Assembly (NCBI RefSeq): GCF_002754195.1
Contig: NZ_PEEU01000001.1
Location: forward strand, 4,836,001-4,900,000
Direction: 5' to 3'
DNA: 64,000 nt
Origin: Flavobacterium sp. 9
GTDB taxonomy: Bacteria > Bacteroidota > Bacteroidia > Flavobacteriales > Flavobacteriaceae
Positions 8,052 to 17,138 of this stretch are shown one piece after another (position 1 is the stretch's first letter; each line of letters starts with the position of its first letter). The notes beneath the pieces were generated by a model. It made no database searches and had not been told where the DNA came from. It worked only from the letters and a program-made list of their open reading frames with translations. Position numbers and translations under genes: made by a program.

Positions 8052-8104
8052 TTTCGTGCAATATTCTCAGTTACGAAACCGATATAGGTTAAATTTTGAG
8101 TTAT
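8052..8104 (+). promoter_or_regulatory. 54-bp conserved upstream element, copy 3
   Basis: Shares ATATTCTCA, TTACGAAACCG and TATAGGTTAAA with the other copies and lies directly in front of the AraC gene promoter. The TTTTG near its 3' end (8094-8098) is well placed to act as the -33 box of that promoter. Confidence 0.6.
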
Positions 8105-8127
8105 TGTAGGTGTTTTAGTTAAATTTG
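8094..8127 (+). promoter_or_regulatory. Promoter of the AraC regulator gene
   Basis: -33 TTTG at 8095-8098, 21-nt spacer, -7 box TAAATTTG at 8120-8127. The predicted transcript start near 8131 lies downstream of the TTG at 8125, supporting translation from the ATG at 8152. Confidence 0.55.
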
Positions 8128-8151
8128 CTATTATTTTTTAAAGATATTATC

Positions 8152-9024
8152 ATGAAGACAATCGCCCCAGCTCTTGAAGTGATATCAAACTCCTACGGAA
8201 GTTCTTTTACCTACACTAAACACGCCGAAAAGACCAATAGTAAAGCTCATTTATGGCATTACCATCCGGAGATTGAATTGGTTTATATAAACGGTGGAGC
8301 AGGGAAAAGACAAATAGGAAGCCATGTTTCTTATTATACCAACGGTGATTTGATTCTAATAGGTGCTAATTTGCCACATTGTGGTTTTACCAACGAACAA
8401 ACGGGAAACACAAACGAAACCGTTATTCATATTAAACCGGAGTTTTTAGGGAATGATTTTTTTATCGCTCCCGAAATGAGAAAAGTTCAGAATATCTTTA
8501 ACCAGTCTAAAGGTGGAATTGCTTTTGGCGGTGAAACTAAAAAACAGATTGGTAAGAAAATCGAAATGATGGAAAAACAACTTCCATTTGAACGATTATT
8601 GACGCTTTTGAGTATTCTGGATGAATTAGATTCGTCTAGTGATTATACGGTTTTAAATGCCGATGGTTTTTCATTAGAATTGCAAACTCAGGACAGTGAT
8701 AGAATAAATGTAGTCTTTAATTATGTGAAAGATCATTTTCAGGAATCAATTGCTATAGATGAGGTTTCGCGTTTAGTGAGTATGACAACGCCTTCTTTTT
8801 GTCGTTATTTCAAAAAGATTTCAAATAAAACTTTTACCGAATTTGTAAACGAATACCGATTGGTTCATGCCTCAAAACTTTTGGCAGAGAAACCAATGAG
8901 TATAAATGAGGTTTGTTACGAAAGTGGTTTTAATAATTTCAGTCACTTTAGTAAATCGTTCAAACAATATACAGGTAAAAGCGCTTCGCAATATCGTCTT
9001 GAACACAAGATTATTATTAGTTAA
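8152..9024 (+). CDS. AraC-family transcriptional regulator
   Basis: 290 residues from the ATG at 8152, chosen over an upstream TTG because the promoter -7 box ends at 8127. The N-terminal ~150 residues form a cupin-type sensor (HLWHYHPEIELVYI, then GDLILIGANLPHCG). The C-terminal ~100 residues carry the double HTH of AraC proteins: IAIDEVSRLVSMTTPSFCRY and MSINEVCYESGFNNFSHFSK, then FKQYTGKSASQYR. Cupin-AraC proteins of this type usually sense small molecules such as sugars. A copy of the 54-bp element at its own promoter suggests self-control and control of the adjacent small secreted genes; this is inference. Confidence 0.85.
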   Translation: MKTIAPALEVISNSYGSSFTYTKHAEKTNSKAHLWHYHPEIELVYINGGAGKRQIGSHVSYYTNGDLILIGANLPHCGFTNEQTGNTNETVIHIKPEFLGNDFFIAPEMRKVQNIFNQSKGGIAFGGETKKQIGKKIEMMEKQLPFERLLTLLSILDELDSSSDYTVLNADGFSLELQTQDSDRINVVFNYVKDHFQESIAIDEVSRLVSMTTPSFCRYFKKISNKTFTEFVNEYRLVHASKLLAEKPMSINEVCYESGFNNFSHFSKSFKQYTGKSASQYRLEHKIIIS

Positions 9025-9372
9025 GATGATTGGCCGCGGGTTTTACGGATTTAACCGATTGTCGCAGATATTTTTTTTGCCACGAATGTTACGAATTTAC
9101 ACTAATTCAATTCGCAGAAAAAAATAAATCAGTAAAAACCCGTTCCATCCGTAAAATCCGTGGGCAAAAAAAGATGCCCAGCATTCCATTAATGATAATG
9201 AATGAAATTCGCAGAAAAAAATATATCAGTGAAAACCCGCTTCATCTGTAAAATCCGTGGGCAAAAAAATATCACAAATTCATAATCCGAGCAGAGAAAA
9301 ACTGGTCGGATTTTTCATATAATTAATTCGGAAAAAGGCTATATTTACAACCCTTAATCGAAAATTATAAAT
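9025..9372. other. 350-bp intergenic repeat region
   Basis: Contains two ~63-bp direct repeats (about 9109-9171 and 9207-9269), each with AATTCGCAGAAAAAAAT, an AAACCCG segment and GTAAAATCCGTGGGC. An inverted partner CCGCGGGTTTTACGGAT sits near 9034. No real gene; two short open frames here are repeat-derived. Confidence 0.7.
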
Positions 9373-10242
9373 ATGAAAAACTTTAAGATCTTAGTATTTA
9401 CGGTTCTTTTGTGCGTCTCGTCTTTGAGTTATGCAGCAAAAGTGGATACTCTACAAGTTGCCAGTACAGCAATGGGCAAAACCTACAAAGCTGCTGTTGT
9501 ATTGCCAAATTCGTATGCTAAAAGCAAAACAATATATCCGGTTATGTATTTATTACATGGTGCTTACGGGCATTTTAGCGACTGGTTGAAAAATACACCA
9601 AATAAAAAACTGGTTCAAAATCTATCTGATCAATACAATATTATTATTGTAATGCCAGAAGGCGAAACATTTAGTTTTTATCTGGATAGTCCTGTAAATA
9701 AAGGAAGTCAGTTTGAGACTTTTATTACGCAGGAAGTCATTCAGAAAGTAGATAAAACATATCGAACTATAAGCAATAGAAGCGGAAGAGTTATTACGGG
9801 ACTTTCTATGGGTGGTCACGGCGCTTTGTATTTATCGGCAAAACATCCTGATTTGTTTTGTGCTGCCGGAAGTATGAGTGGTGCGGTTGATATGAGCGTA
9901 ATGCTTAATAGAGATTCCTCGGCTCAGGTAGTGAAATTAATGCAACCGGTTTTTGGAGATAAAAGCGATAGTTCAGAAATGTATGCGCAATATGCGGTTA
10001 TGAATATGCTCGATAAAATTAAAGCGAACAAATTACCACTAATTATAGATTGTGGAGTTGACGATTTTTTAATAGAACCCAACAGAGAATTACACCGAAG
10101 ATTGGTTTATAACAAAGTAGAACACGATTATACAGAACGTCCCGGAGCTCATACCTGGGATTACTGGGAGAATTCATTGCCTTATCATGTGTTATTTTTT
10201 AATAAAATACTGCTTAAAAATCAGTTAGTTGTGAAAAAATAA
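9373..10242 (+). CDS. Secreted esterase (esterase D / CE1-like)
   Basis: 289 residues, signal peptide ending at SLSYAA. An alpha/beta-hydrolase of the putative esterase family that includes S-formylglutathione hydrolase, EstA tributyrin esterases and CE1 acetylxylan/feruloyl esterases. Visible catalytic elements: YLLHGAYG (oxyanion loop), GLSMGG (nucleophile Ser, residue ~149), DCGVDDF (acid) and GAHTWDYW (His, residue ~258). Length fits the family. The signal peptide points to an extracytoplasmic role such as deacylating polysaccharides; the substrate is not visible. Confidence 0.85.
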   Translation: MKNFKILVFTVLLCVSSLSYAAKVDTLQVASTAMGKTYKAAVVLPNSYAKSKTIYPVMYLLHGAYGHFSDWLKNTPNKKLVQNLSDQYNIIIVMPEGETFSFYLDSPVNKGSQFETFITQEVIQKVDKTYRTISNRSGRVITGLSMGGHGALYLSAKHPDLFCAAGSMSGAVDMSVMLNRDSSAQVVKLMQPVFGDKSDSSEMYAQYAVMNMLDKIKANKLPLIIDCGVDDFLIEPNRELHRRLVYNKVEHDYTERPGAHTWDYWENSLPYHVLFFNKILLKNQLVVKK

Positions 10243-10345
10243 TAGAAAAATTCAACGTTAACTGCGTAAAATATTTTTTTTGGTTTGATTTTTGGAATAT
10301 CTTTATATATAAAATTTCTAAAAATTAATAAATACCACAAATATC

Positions 10346-10867
10346 ATGAAAAAGATACTTACACTTTTTGCAGTCGTTGGACTAATTGCGTTTTCTAGTT
10401 GTGAAGGACCAGAAGGGCCTCAAGGACCTCCGGGATATGATGGATTAATTGGTCAAGTTTTTGAAAGAGAAGTAGATTTTAATCCTACTGGATACTCTGT
10501 AGTAATTCCTTTTAGTGCGCAGATTTACCCATATGATGTTGTTTTAGTTTATCATCTCTATGAAGTTAATAATGGAAATAAAGTTTGGAGATTAATGCCT
10601 CAAACATATTATATGAGTGATGGTGGCGCATTAGATTTTAATTATGATTTTACAGTAAATGACGTTAGTATTTGGCTTGCAGCGGATTTTCCATTAAATA
10701 CATTATCATCTGATTGGACTCAAAATCAAGTCTTTAGGATTGTTATCGTTCCTGGTGAAAAACTTGGAGCTGGTAAATCTGTTAATAAAATGGATTACTC
10801 AGATTATAATGCAGTTATCAAAAAATATAATATTGATGATAGTAATGTTAAAAGAGTGAAATTGTAA
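10346..10867 (+). CDS. Collagen-like lipoprotein
   Basis: 173 residues. The lipobox LIAFSSC puts the lipidated Cys at residue 19, followed at once by a short collagen-type run (EGPEGPQGPPGYDG), then a ~140-residue globular part with no family I recognise. This layout, lipid-anchored Gly-Pro-Pro triplets plus a compact domain, is common in Flavobacterium surface lipoproteins. Function unknown. Confidence 0.75.
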   Translation: MKKILTLFAVVGLIAFSSCEGPEGPQGPPGYDGLIGQVFEREVDFNPTGYSVVIPFSAQIYPYDVVLVYHLYEVNNGNKVWRLMPQTYYMSDGGALDFNYDFTVNDVSIWLAADFPLNTLSSDWTQNQVFRIVIVPGEKLGAGKSVNKMDYSDYNAVIKKYNIDDSNVKRVKL

Positions 10868-10884
10868 TCAATTTGTACTAAACT

Positions 10885-10917
10885 AAAAAAAGGAGATCGT
10901 AAGATCTCCTTTTTTTA
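10885..10917. terminator. Bidirectional terminator, GGAGATC hairpin copy 1
   Basis: GGAGATCGTAAGATCTCC at 10892-10909 with flanking A and T runs, between convergent genes ending at 10867 and 10933. An identical 18-nt core recurs at 12018 and 14048. Confidence 0.85.
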
Positions 10918-10932
10918 GTTTTAAAATATAAT

Positions 10933-11898
10933 TTATCTTCCAGGAGGTCTTGGAGAAATAACATTAAGAGAAGGATCAAATGGTTTTTCAGTTATTGTTA
11001 CTGATCGTAATTGCATTGTATAGCCGTTTGTAGGTATTGAGACGTCTACTCCTCTTCCTCCAGTATGTGGTATTAATGTAAAAGATAAAGCTTTTTTTAC
11101 TTCAGTTGGGGAAAATTTATATGTAATAGTTCTCTCCTTTAGTATGTTGTCTTCAAGAGTGTAAGACTTCATATAATTTTCGGTAACGCCAATTTGCCTA
11201 TAACTGTCTTCACATGTTGTAATACCTCCAAACAAAATGCCAGAATCTTGTAATGCAGCACTTAATGTTGGAAACCCATTGCCATGAACGTTATAAATTA
11301 ATTTATGATTATCCGTAAAAAATGTTTTTACTGAAACCTCATAACTAATATTTGCTTTAAAAGGGTATTCAATTGATATCGCTGAAATTGTAGATAAATT
11401 GCTACTTATAATTCTACCTGTTCGTATCTCTTCACGTTTTATGCCCTTGTTGCTTGCCTTTAGAACTAACGAATTATAATAAGAATTATGATACGGTTTT
11501 CCATAACCTCTTACTAAAAAGCCATTACGATTGACAGGATTTGGTCCATATACTCCTACAATATTATTTTTTCCAGTATTACCGTCATATCTTTCATCCA
11601 TACATCCGCTATTTGGATAATCAGTTATTCCATAATTAAAATTAATGGTTACAGAGTTTCCTTGGGTTTTGAATACTGAATTTTTAAATTCAGTTGCTTT
11701 GTTTGGAATGTCATATATAAATATTGGTTTTTTCGGTTTTGAACCATCAGTGATTTCGGAGTAATATTTTATATCCCCATTAATAATATACAATTGCATT
11801 GGGTTATTAAGAGCTTGTTTTTTTGAAGTCAAATCTTCTTTATTGTCACAGCCTGTGATAATAAAAGTTAACAATAAATAAAAGGAAATTTTTCTCAT
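10933..11898 (-). CDS. Hypothetical lipoprotein
   Basis: 321 residues with lipobox TFIITGC (Cys at residue ~17). The rest is a polar, beta-rich extracytoplasmic protein with an isolated Cys pair region (SGCMDERYDG and GGITTCEDSY). No domain recognised. The tail is Pro-rich (VISPRPPGR). It lies downstream of the T9SS cargo gene on the same strand, but a terminator separates them. Confidence 0.65.
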   Translation of the reverse strand: MRKISFYLLLTFIITGCDNKEDLTSKKQALNNPMQLYIINGDIKYYSEITDGSKPKKPIFIYDIPNKATEFKNSVFKTQGNSVTINFNYGITDYPNSGCMDERYDGNTGKNNIVGVYGPNPVNRNGFLVRGYGKPYHNSYYNSLVLKASNKGIKREEIRTGRIISSNLSTISAISIEYPFKANISYEVSVKTFFTDNHKLIYNVHGNGFPTLSAALQDSGILFGGITTCEDSYRQIGVTENYMKSYTLEDNILKERTITYKFSPTEVKKALSFTLIPHTGGRGVDVSIPTNGYTMQLRSVTITEKPFDPSLNVISPRPPGR

Positions 11899-12010
11899 GA
11901 TAAATGGTTTTAAGGTTTACAGTGATCTAAATGTATTGTGCAACAGGGCTTGATCTTGCCAGTAAAAGATTTAATAATAATATTATAAGGTATTAATAAT
12001 AATAAGGCAT

Positions 12011-12041
12011 AAAAAAAGGAGATCGTAAGATCTCCTTTTTT
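12011..12041 (-). terminator. Terminator, GGAGATC hairpin copy 2
   Basis: Core GGAGATCGTAAGATCTCC at 12018-12035 between A and T runs, just downstream of the minus-strand gene ending at 12062. Confidence 0.85.
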
Positions 12042-12061
12042 CATTTTATAGTTTTTTATTT

Positions 12062-13918
12062 TTAATTACTTTTTAGAAAAGTTACCTGACCATTTCTTCT
12101 TGATCCCAATCCTGTGTCGACATTTATAAAATAGGTTCCAATAGGTAGGCTAGAAACATCGATACTAATTATGTTTGGGCTTACAGTTGAGAAATTGTTT
12201 GAATTTACAATCGTTCCCAAAGTATTTGCTACGGTTATATTCGTATTTGATAAAGTATAGTCAGCTCCTTTATATTCAACGTTTATAATTGAAGATGCAG
12301 GATTTGGATATGCAATTAATGTTGCAGGTCCATAATCACGTCCTGATTTTACGGAAGTCTCATTACTATACGACTTTGTAATTGCATCTGAAAAATTTCC
12401 ATTACTATTTATAGTTCTATAAGTAATTGTTGCAATACGTCTGTAATTATAGATAGTCTGAACAGTTTGACTTGTTCCTCTTGGACCGTTTACTATTGTA
12501 TATTGTAAAGGTACTGGAAGGCAGTCTTTTGATGTTGCTCCATTAATGTTAGTCCAAGATCCAAATACATTTGGTCTGGTATTAGTCGTTATCGTTTGAT
12601 TTTGCCATTGATATGTTATATTCAAAATTTGAATATTTGCACCATTTGGATTTTCAATAGATGGAGTAGAACCTGTAATAAGTGATGGGCTCTCTATACT
12701 TGAAGCGCCTTCAGTTAAGACCTGATCACAGCAAATAATATTGTTGTTCTTTACTGTTCGTGGTATTATTTTTAAAACATTACTAACTCTTTGAATGTCT
12801 TTGTAGATTGCGATTCTTCTAACAAGGAAGTAATTATCGTCTGTAGTTGACATGTTTTCCGGAGTGAAATACTCTAAAACTGGACCGTTTTCATTTGCTA
12901 GAGTTATCCAGATTTTGTATTCACTATTATCATTCTGACTTGTTTTTGTGTATTGCCACTCGTATCGGTCCAAATCAGCATAAGTGTCTCCTCTTTGAGC
13001 AACATGATAAGGATCTGCAAGAATGTTTAAGTTTACTTGTCCTGATGTAGATCTACTATTACCATATATTGATTTAGGATTTGTGTTTGTGATTTCAATA
13101 AAACCATTCGCATCTTTGGCGCCTTCAATTGATATTTCATTTGAAGTTATTGGAGAAGGTATTATTCTGATGTTTACAGGATTACTATCGTTAAAAGGGA
13201 AATCATTACCTAATCTTCTTTTGTAAGTTCCAGGCTCTGTTAGATAATCCGTAATTAATACATTGTATTTATTTGTCGAATAATTAACGCCTTTGTACGT
13301 AGCATTAGGAAATTGACCACCAACAAGTTTAAGCCATGAAGCCGAAACTTTTGAAGGATCAATTGTACTGGCGATCATTGGAGCAGGTCTGTCTCCGTAT
13401 CGTACATCTTGATCACAGCATAATGTGTTTTTGAAATTTGGAGCAGTTGGTGGTGTCGGAGGTGTCACAGGAGGAGTGGTTGGTGTGCTGCCATTTTTAA
13501 TAACAGATACATTGGCACTTTTGTAGACAATACCCGAAAAACTTTTGTATTGTGCCGAGATAGATCCTCCTGAAACATTAAAAGAGCTTAGGCTTAATGT
13601 GATCACAAAACTTATCGTTGCGGAATTTCCACCTGAAAAATTTGTAATTCTTTCAAAGCCTCCTTCTGCTACAACTGGAGTAATTGCATTATCTTTGGTA
13701 AACCAGATGCTAAGACTCCCTTCGGTTCCTACAGGAATTGGAGAATCTATTTTTACGGATAAAGAAACGCTGGATCTGTCTACAGATTCCAAATTTATAG
13801 GGCTTGTACTTGCTACACTTTTGCCGTTAACGACTAGTGGCGTAATAGTAACTTTTTGTCCAAACATTAAAGTGCTCAGGAAAAACAAAAAGATAAAAGG
13901 AATGTAATTTTTACTCAT
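12062..13918 (-). CDS. Secreted protein with T9SS type A sorting domain
   Basis: 618 residues. A signal peptide (MSKNYIPFIFLFFLSTLMFGQ) is followed by an Ig-like N-terminal region, a Thr/Pro-rich linker (~residues 145-160), and a large central region with two CCDQ motifs that may form disulphides. The C-terminal ~85 residues are a type A sorting domain: AYPNPASSIINVEY, then LPIGTYFINVDTG. Such domains direct export by the type IX secretion system and surface attachment or release. Function of the cargo is unknown. Confidence 0.8.
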   Translation of the reverse strand: MSKNYIPFIFLFFLSTLMFGQKVTITPLVVNGKSVASTSPINLESVDRSSVSLSVKIDSPIPVGTEGSLSIWFTKDNAITPVVAEGGFERITNFSGGNSATISFVITLSLSSFNVSGGSISAQYKSFSGIVYKSANVSVIKNGSTPTTPPVTPPTPPTAPNFKNTLCCDQDVRYGDRPAPMIASTIDPSKVSASWLKLVGGQFPNATYKGVNYSTNKYNVLITDYLTEPGTYKRRLGNDFPFNDSNPVNIRIIPSPITSNEISIEGAKDANGFIEITNTNPKSIYGNSRSTSGQVNLNILADPYHVAQRGDTYADLDRYEWQYTKTSQNDNSEYKIWITLANENGPVLEYFTPENMSTTDDNYFLVRRIAIYKDIQRVSNVLKIIPRTVKNNNIICCDQVLTEGASSIESPSLITGSTPSIENPNGANIQILNITYQWQNQTITTNTRPNVFGSWTNINGATSKDCLPVPLQYTIVNGPRGTSQTVQTIYNYRRIATITYRTINSNGNFSDAITKSYSNETSVKSGRDYGPATLIAYPNPASSIINVEYKGADYTLSNTNITVANTLGTIVNSNNFSTVSPNIISIDVSSLPIGTYFINVDTGLGSRRNGQVTFLKSN

Positions 13919-14040
13919 AATAAAGTTTTGATTATTTATAATAAGTAAAAATAATAAATTGTTTAGGTATAATCTTATTCTTTTGAATCAAAACATAAGA
14001 TTTGTTTTATATTATGATATTGTGTTAAAATGATGCGTAT

Positions 14041-14070
14041 AAAAAAAGGAGATCGTAAGATCTCCTTTTT
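14041..14070 (-). terminator. Terminator, GGAGATC hairpin copy 3
   Basis: Core GGAGATCGTAAGATCTCC at 14048-14065, downstream of the TerC gene (minus strand, ends at 14093). Confidence 0.85.
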
Positions 14071-14092
14071 ATGTTTATATATTTTAGAAAAA

Positions 14093-15061
14093 CTATTCAT
14101 TATCTGAATCGGTAAGTGTTTTTTCTTCTCCAAATTTTAGAGAAACCAAAATCCCCACTAAAAGCGAAAGTGCAATAAATCCTAAAGAAGCCCATTCCGG
14201 AACGTGAATAAAATCATGAAGAATCATTTTTAATCCAACGAAAGCCAAAATAGCAACTAAGCTATATTCTAAGAAACTGAATTTTGCCAGCATATTCGCC
14301 AGGAAGAAATACATAGAACGTAAACCTAAAATGGCAAAAATATTAGAACTAAATACTAAAAACGGATCTGATGTAATAGCAAGAATTGCAGGAACACTAT
14401 CCACAGCAAAAAGAACATCCATAACTTCGATAACAATCAAAGCTACAAATAATGGAGTTGCTGCTTTTTTCGCCGTTTTTGTAGAAATGAAAAATTTCTC
14501 TCCATCCATTTCTGAAGTAATCGGAATAATTTTTCCAAGTGTTTTGTATACAAAAGAATCTTTTGGCTGAAAATCATCATCTTCGCCAGAAAACAACATT
14601 TTTAAAGCCGTGAAAATTAAGAACGCACCAAACAAATAAGTTGTCCATGTAAATTTATTGATTAACATTACTCCAAAGAAAATCATTAATCCACGGAAGA
14701 TTACAGCTCCAAGGATTCCCCAGAATAAAACACGGTGTTGGTATTTTTGTGGTATTTTGAAAGAAGCAAAAATAATCGCGATCACAAAAATATTATCTAC
14801 ACTTAATGATAACTCAATCAAATAACCTGTAATAAACTTCATAGAAGCTACGGCAGGTTTTAGATTATCAGGATTTTCGATATAATCTGTTGTATAAAGC
14901 CAGTAAATAACTCCCGAAAACAAGAATGAAAGTGTAACCCAAATCAGGGTCCATTTGCTTGCTTCTTTGGTACTAATAATATGAGGTGTTTTGTTGAAAA
15001 CCCCTAAATCTAAAGCAAGGATGAAAACTACGGCTAATAAAAACAAAATCCAGACTATCAT
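14093..15061 (-). CDS. TerC/Alx-family membrane protein
   Basis: 322 residues, about nine membrane segments. Family signatures: LIELSLSVDNIFVIAIIF and IEVMDVLFAVDSVPAIL, with paired acidic residues inside membrane helices that are thought to bind metal. TerC/Alx proteins take part in manganese export or metal loading of exported proteins and were first linked to tellurite resistance. No other ter genes are nearby. No recognisable yybP-ykoY leader was found upstream. Confidence 0.85.
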   Translation of the reverse strand: MIVWILFLLAVVFILALDLGVFNKTPHIISTKEASKWTLIWVTLSFLFSGVIYWLYTTDYIENPDNLKPAVASMKFITGYLIELSLSVDNIFVIAIIFASFKIPQKYQHRVLFWGILGAVIFRGLMIFFGVMLINKFTWTTYLFGAFLIFTALKMLFSGEDDDFQPKDSFVYKTLGKIIPITSEMDGEKFFISTKTAKKAATPLFVALIVIEVMDVLFAVDSVPAILAITSDPFLVFSSNIFAILGLRSMYFFLANMLAKFSFLEYSLVAILAFVGLKMILHDFIHVPEWASLGFIALSLLVGILVSLKFGEEKTLTDSDNE

Positions 15062-15083
15062 GATACTTTTTTTAAATGATCTA

Positions 15084-15091
15084 CAAAGATA
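15084..15091 (-). promoter_or_regulatory. -7 box of the TerC gene
   Basis: TATCTTTG on the minus strand, 22 nt before the ATG at 15061. No clear -33 box. Confidence 0.4.
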
Positions 15092-15144
15092 GTTTTTGAA
15101 GTTTAACTTAAAAATTTATTAGTATAAATAACCTTAAAATTTAT

Positions 15145-15600
15145 GGTTTGTCACATAGAGCGAAGTCGAAAAGTGAACCTGATGTGACCTTTGTCAAAGT
15201 TTTAAACTTTGACAAAGGTTTTAGTTCAAAGTTATTCTGCATATTTTTTGTCATTTCGAGCTAAGGGAGACCCGAGCGATAGCGAACAGACGAAGTAAAT
15301 CACACTATCGCGAAGCTTCGGGACGCAATCAAAATTGCCAATCTTTGTCGAGTTACTTGCGAAGATTTCTCCTCCGTCGAAATGACAAGATTGAGGTATA
15401 TTTAGATTACGCAAACCTTTGTCAAAGTTTTAAACTTTGACAAAGTTACGATGGTACAATTTGAGGGATGAGGAATACCAAAACAAACGAAAAGATTATT
15501 ATAGAAACGATTGCCCTAGCCCCGATAGAAGTGAAAATCCTTTTGTGGCGGGGTTCGCCATAAAAGATTGCAACGGATAGCGGGATTAGCTCCCGAAAAA
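15145..15600. repeat. Cluster of dispersed palindromic repeats
   Basis: The 630-bp gap between TerC and GSII holds only repeats. A near-perfect palindrome lies at 15188-15218 and again at 15416-15445 (CCTTTGTCAAAG ... CTTTGACAAAG). A GTCATTTCGA...TCGAAATGAC element spans about 15249-15386. A CCCCGATAG/CGGGATTAGC element covers about 15515-15597. A minus-strand open frame at 15232-15414 is repeat-derived and not a gene. Confidence 0.75.
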
Positions 15601-15645
15601 AAAAGAAAATTATAGAAATCAAAATGACAAAATTACGACCAAAAA

Positions 15646-15675
15646 AAAAGTGCCATCAAATTGATGGCACTTTTA
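15646..15675 (-). terminator. Terminator of the GSII gene
   Basis: AAAAGTGCCATCAA / TTGATGGCACTTTT, a near-perfect stem downstream of the minus-strand stop at 15696. Confidence 0.85.
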
Positions 15676-15695
15676 AGTATATTCTAAACTAAGAA

Positions 15696-16712
15696 TTACA
15701 ACGCTGATTTTACAGTTTTGATAATTCTTGCAGCGATTTTGTATGGATCACCGTTTGAAGCTGGTCTTCTGTCTTCAAGATATCCTTTCCATCCTTTTTG
15801 AACAGTATATAAAGGAATTCTGATTGAAGCTCCTCTATCAGATACTCCATAAGAGAAATCGTGGATAGAAGCAGTTTCATGTTTACCAGTCAAACGTTGG
15901 TCGTTGTAAGCTCCGTAAACCGCGATATGCTCAGCAGTAACAGGACGGAAAGCCTCACAAATTCTTTCGTAAGTTTCTTTAGAACCACATGTTCTTAGTA
16001 CTTCGTTAGAGAAGTTAGCGTGCATTCCAGAACCATTCCAGTCAGTATCTCCTAGTGGTTTTGGGTGATATTCGATATAGTAACCATATTTTTCAGTCAA
16101 ACGATCTAATAAGTAACGAGCAACCCAAATTTCGTCTCCGGCTTTTTTAGCACCTTTAGCGAATAATTGGAATTCCCATTGTCCGCAAGCAACCTCTTGG
16201 TTAATACCTTCAAAGTTAAGTCCTGCAGCGATACATAAGTCAGCATGTTCTTCTACTAATTTTCTTCCGTGAGTGTTTTTTCCACCTACAGAGCAGTAGT
16301 ACATACCTTGTGGAGCAGGATAACCTCCAACAGGGAAACCTAATGGCAATAAAGTTTTAGTATCCATGATGAAATACTCTTGTTCGAAACCAAACCAAAA
16401 ATCATCATTATCATCATCAATTGTAGCTCTACCGTTAGAAGGGTGTGGAGTTCCGTCAGCATACATAACTTCTGACATAACAAGGTATCCATTGATACGA
16501 GTTGGATCAGGGTAAATTGCAACAGGAACCAATAGACAGTCTGAAGATCCACCTTCAGCTTGTTTTGTTGACGAACCATCAAATGACCAATTTCCAAGTT
16601 CTTCTAATGTTCCTTTGAAATTTTCGTGCTCTTCAACTTTAGTTTTACTTCTAAGATTTTGAGTTGGTTCATATCCATCTAACCAAATGTACTCTAACTT
16701 AATTTTAGCCAT
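15696..16712 (-). CDS. glnII: Glutamine synthetase type II (eukaryote-like GSII)
   Basis: 338 residues. Makes glutamine from glutamate, ammonia and ATP. The N-terminal beta-grasp domain carries ELGNWSFDGSSTKQAEG. The catalytic domain shows FGFEQEYFIMD (metal-binding Glu), QWEFQL, GSGMHANFS and, near the C-terminus, the substrate-binding region with SDRGASIRIP and EDRRPASNGDPY. The short length and these motifs mark the GSII class rather than the ~470-residue GSI. It is divergent from a GSIII gene, so this cell has two unrelated glutamine synthetases side by side; their division of labour is not visible. Confidence 0.93.
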   Translation of the reverse strand: MAKIKLEYIWLDGYEPTQNLRSKTKVEEHENFKGTLEELGNWSFDGSSTKQAEGGSSDCLLVPVAIYPDPTRINGYLVMSEVMYADGTPHPSNGRATIDDDNDDFWFGFEQEYFIMDTKTLLPLGFPVGGYPAPQGMYYCSVGGKNTHGRKLVEEHADLCIAAGLNFEGINQEVACGQWEFQLFAKGAKKAGDEIWVARYLLDRLTEKYGYYIEYHPKPLGDTDWNGSGMHANFSNEVLRTCGSKETYERICEAFRPVTAEHIAVYGAYNDQRLTGKHETASIHDFSYGVSDRGASIRIPLYTVQKGWKGYLEDRRPASNGDPYKIAARIIKTVKSAL

Positions 16713-16750
16713 AATAATATAAATTAATTTTTTTGTTTTTTTCGTTGGGT

Positions 16751-16758
16751 CAAATATA
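16751..16758 (-). promoter_or_regulatory. -7 box of the GSII gene
   Basis: TATATTTG on the minus strand, about 38 nt before the ATG. No clear -33 box. Confidence 0.45.
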
Positions 16759-17083
16759 GATTTATTTTTTTAGTCCCGAAAATTAGGGGGCTATTTTGTT
16801 TAGTGGAGTATAATTTTTTAGAGAAGCGCAATTTTGTTAGGGGTATATTTTATAAAAAGCAATTTTTGACACCTTTAAAAAATAAATTCGTAATAATTAC
16901 GGTAGATTTTTGAATTTCTCGGTTAAGGAATTATGAAAAAATGTTTATTTAATGAATAATACTGAGGTGTTTTGTTATATTTCTATAGTTAAGATTCATT
17001 ATTCTTTGCGAAAAGCATTTTCTATTGAAAAATCGTCGCATAATTTTATGAATTTTATCTTCAAAACAGGGCTTTTTATTGTT

Positions 17084-17091
17084 TATATTTG
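17084..17091 (+). promoter_or_regulatory. -7 box of the GSIII gene
   Basis: TATATTTG. A transcript starting near 17096 gives a 43-nt leader to the ATG at 17139 and excludes the in-frame start at 17079. Confidence 0.5.
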
Positions 17092-17138
17092 TTCCTCTTT
17101 TTTTAATGAAAATATTACGAATTTTTAAACTTATATAC

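Larger units (their letters stand above)
7702..8151. other. 450-bp divergent control region
   Basis: Lies between paralogue 3 (minus) and the AraC regulator (plus). It holds two copies of the 54-bp element (7789-7842 and 8052-8104) and the AraC promoter. The middle (about 7850-8040) is AT-rich and I see nothing further in it. Confidence 0.65.
16712..17138. other. 427-bp divergent control region between GSII and GSIII
   Basis: AT-rich, with a -7 box for each gene (16751-16758 minus, 17084-17091 plus). No operator motif recognised. Confidence 0.5.

Noticed and set aside
9030..9251. Open frames after the AraC gene
   Set aside because: They run through the dispersed AATTCGCAG/CCGTGGGC repeats and have no promoter.
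15232..15414. Minus-strand open frame with CHFDGGE
   Set aside because: It is the translated GTCATTTCGA repeat, which gives similar frames at other copies.
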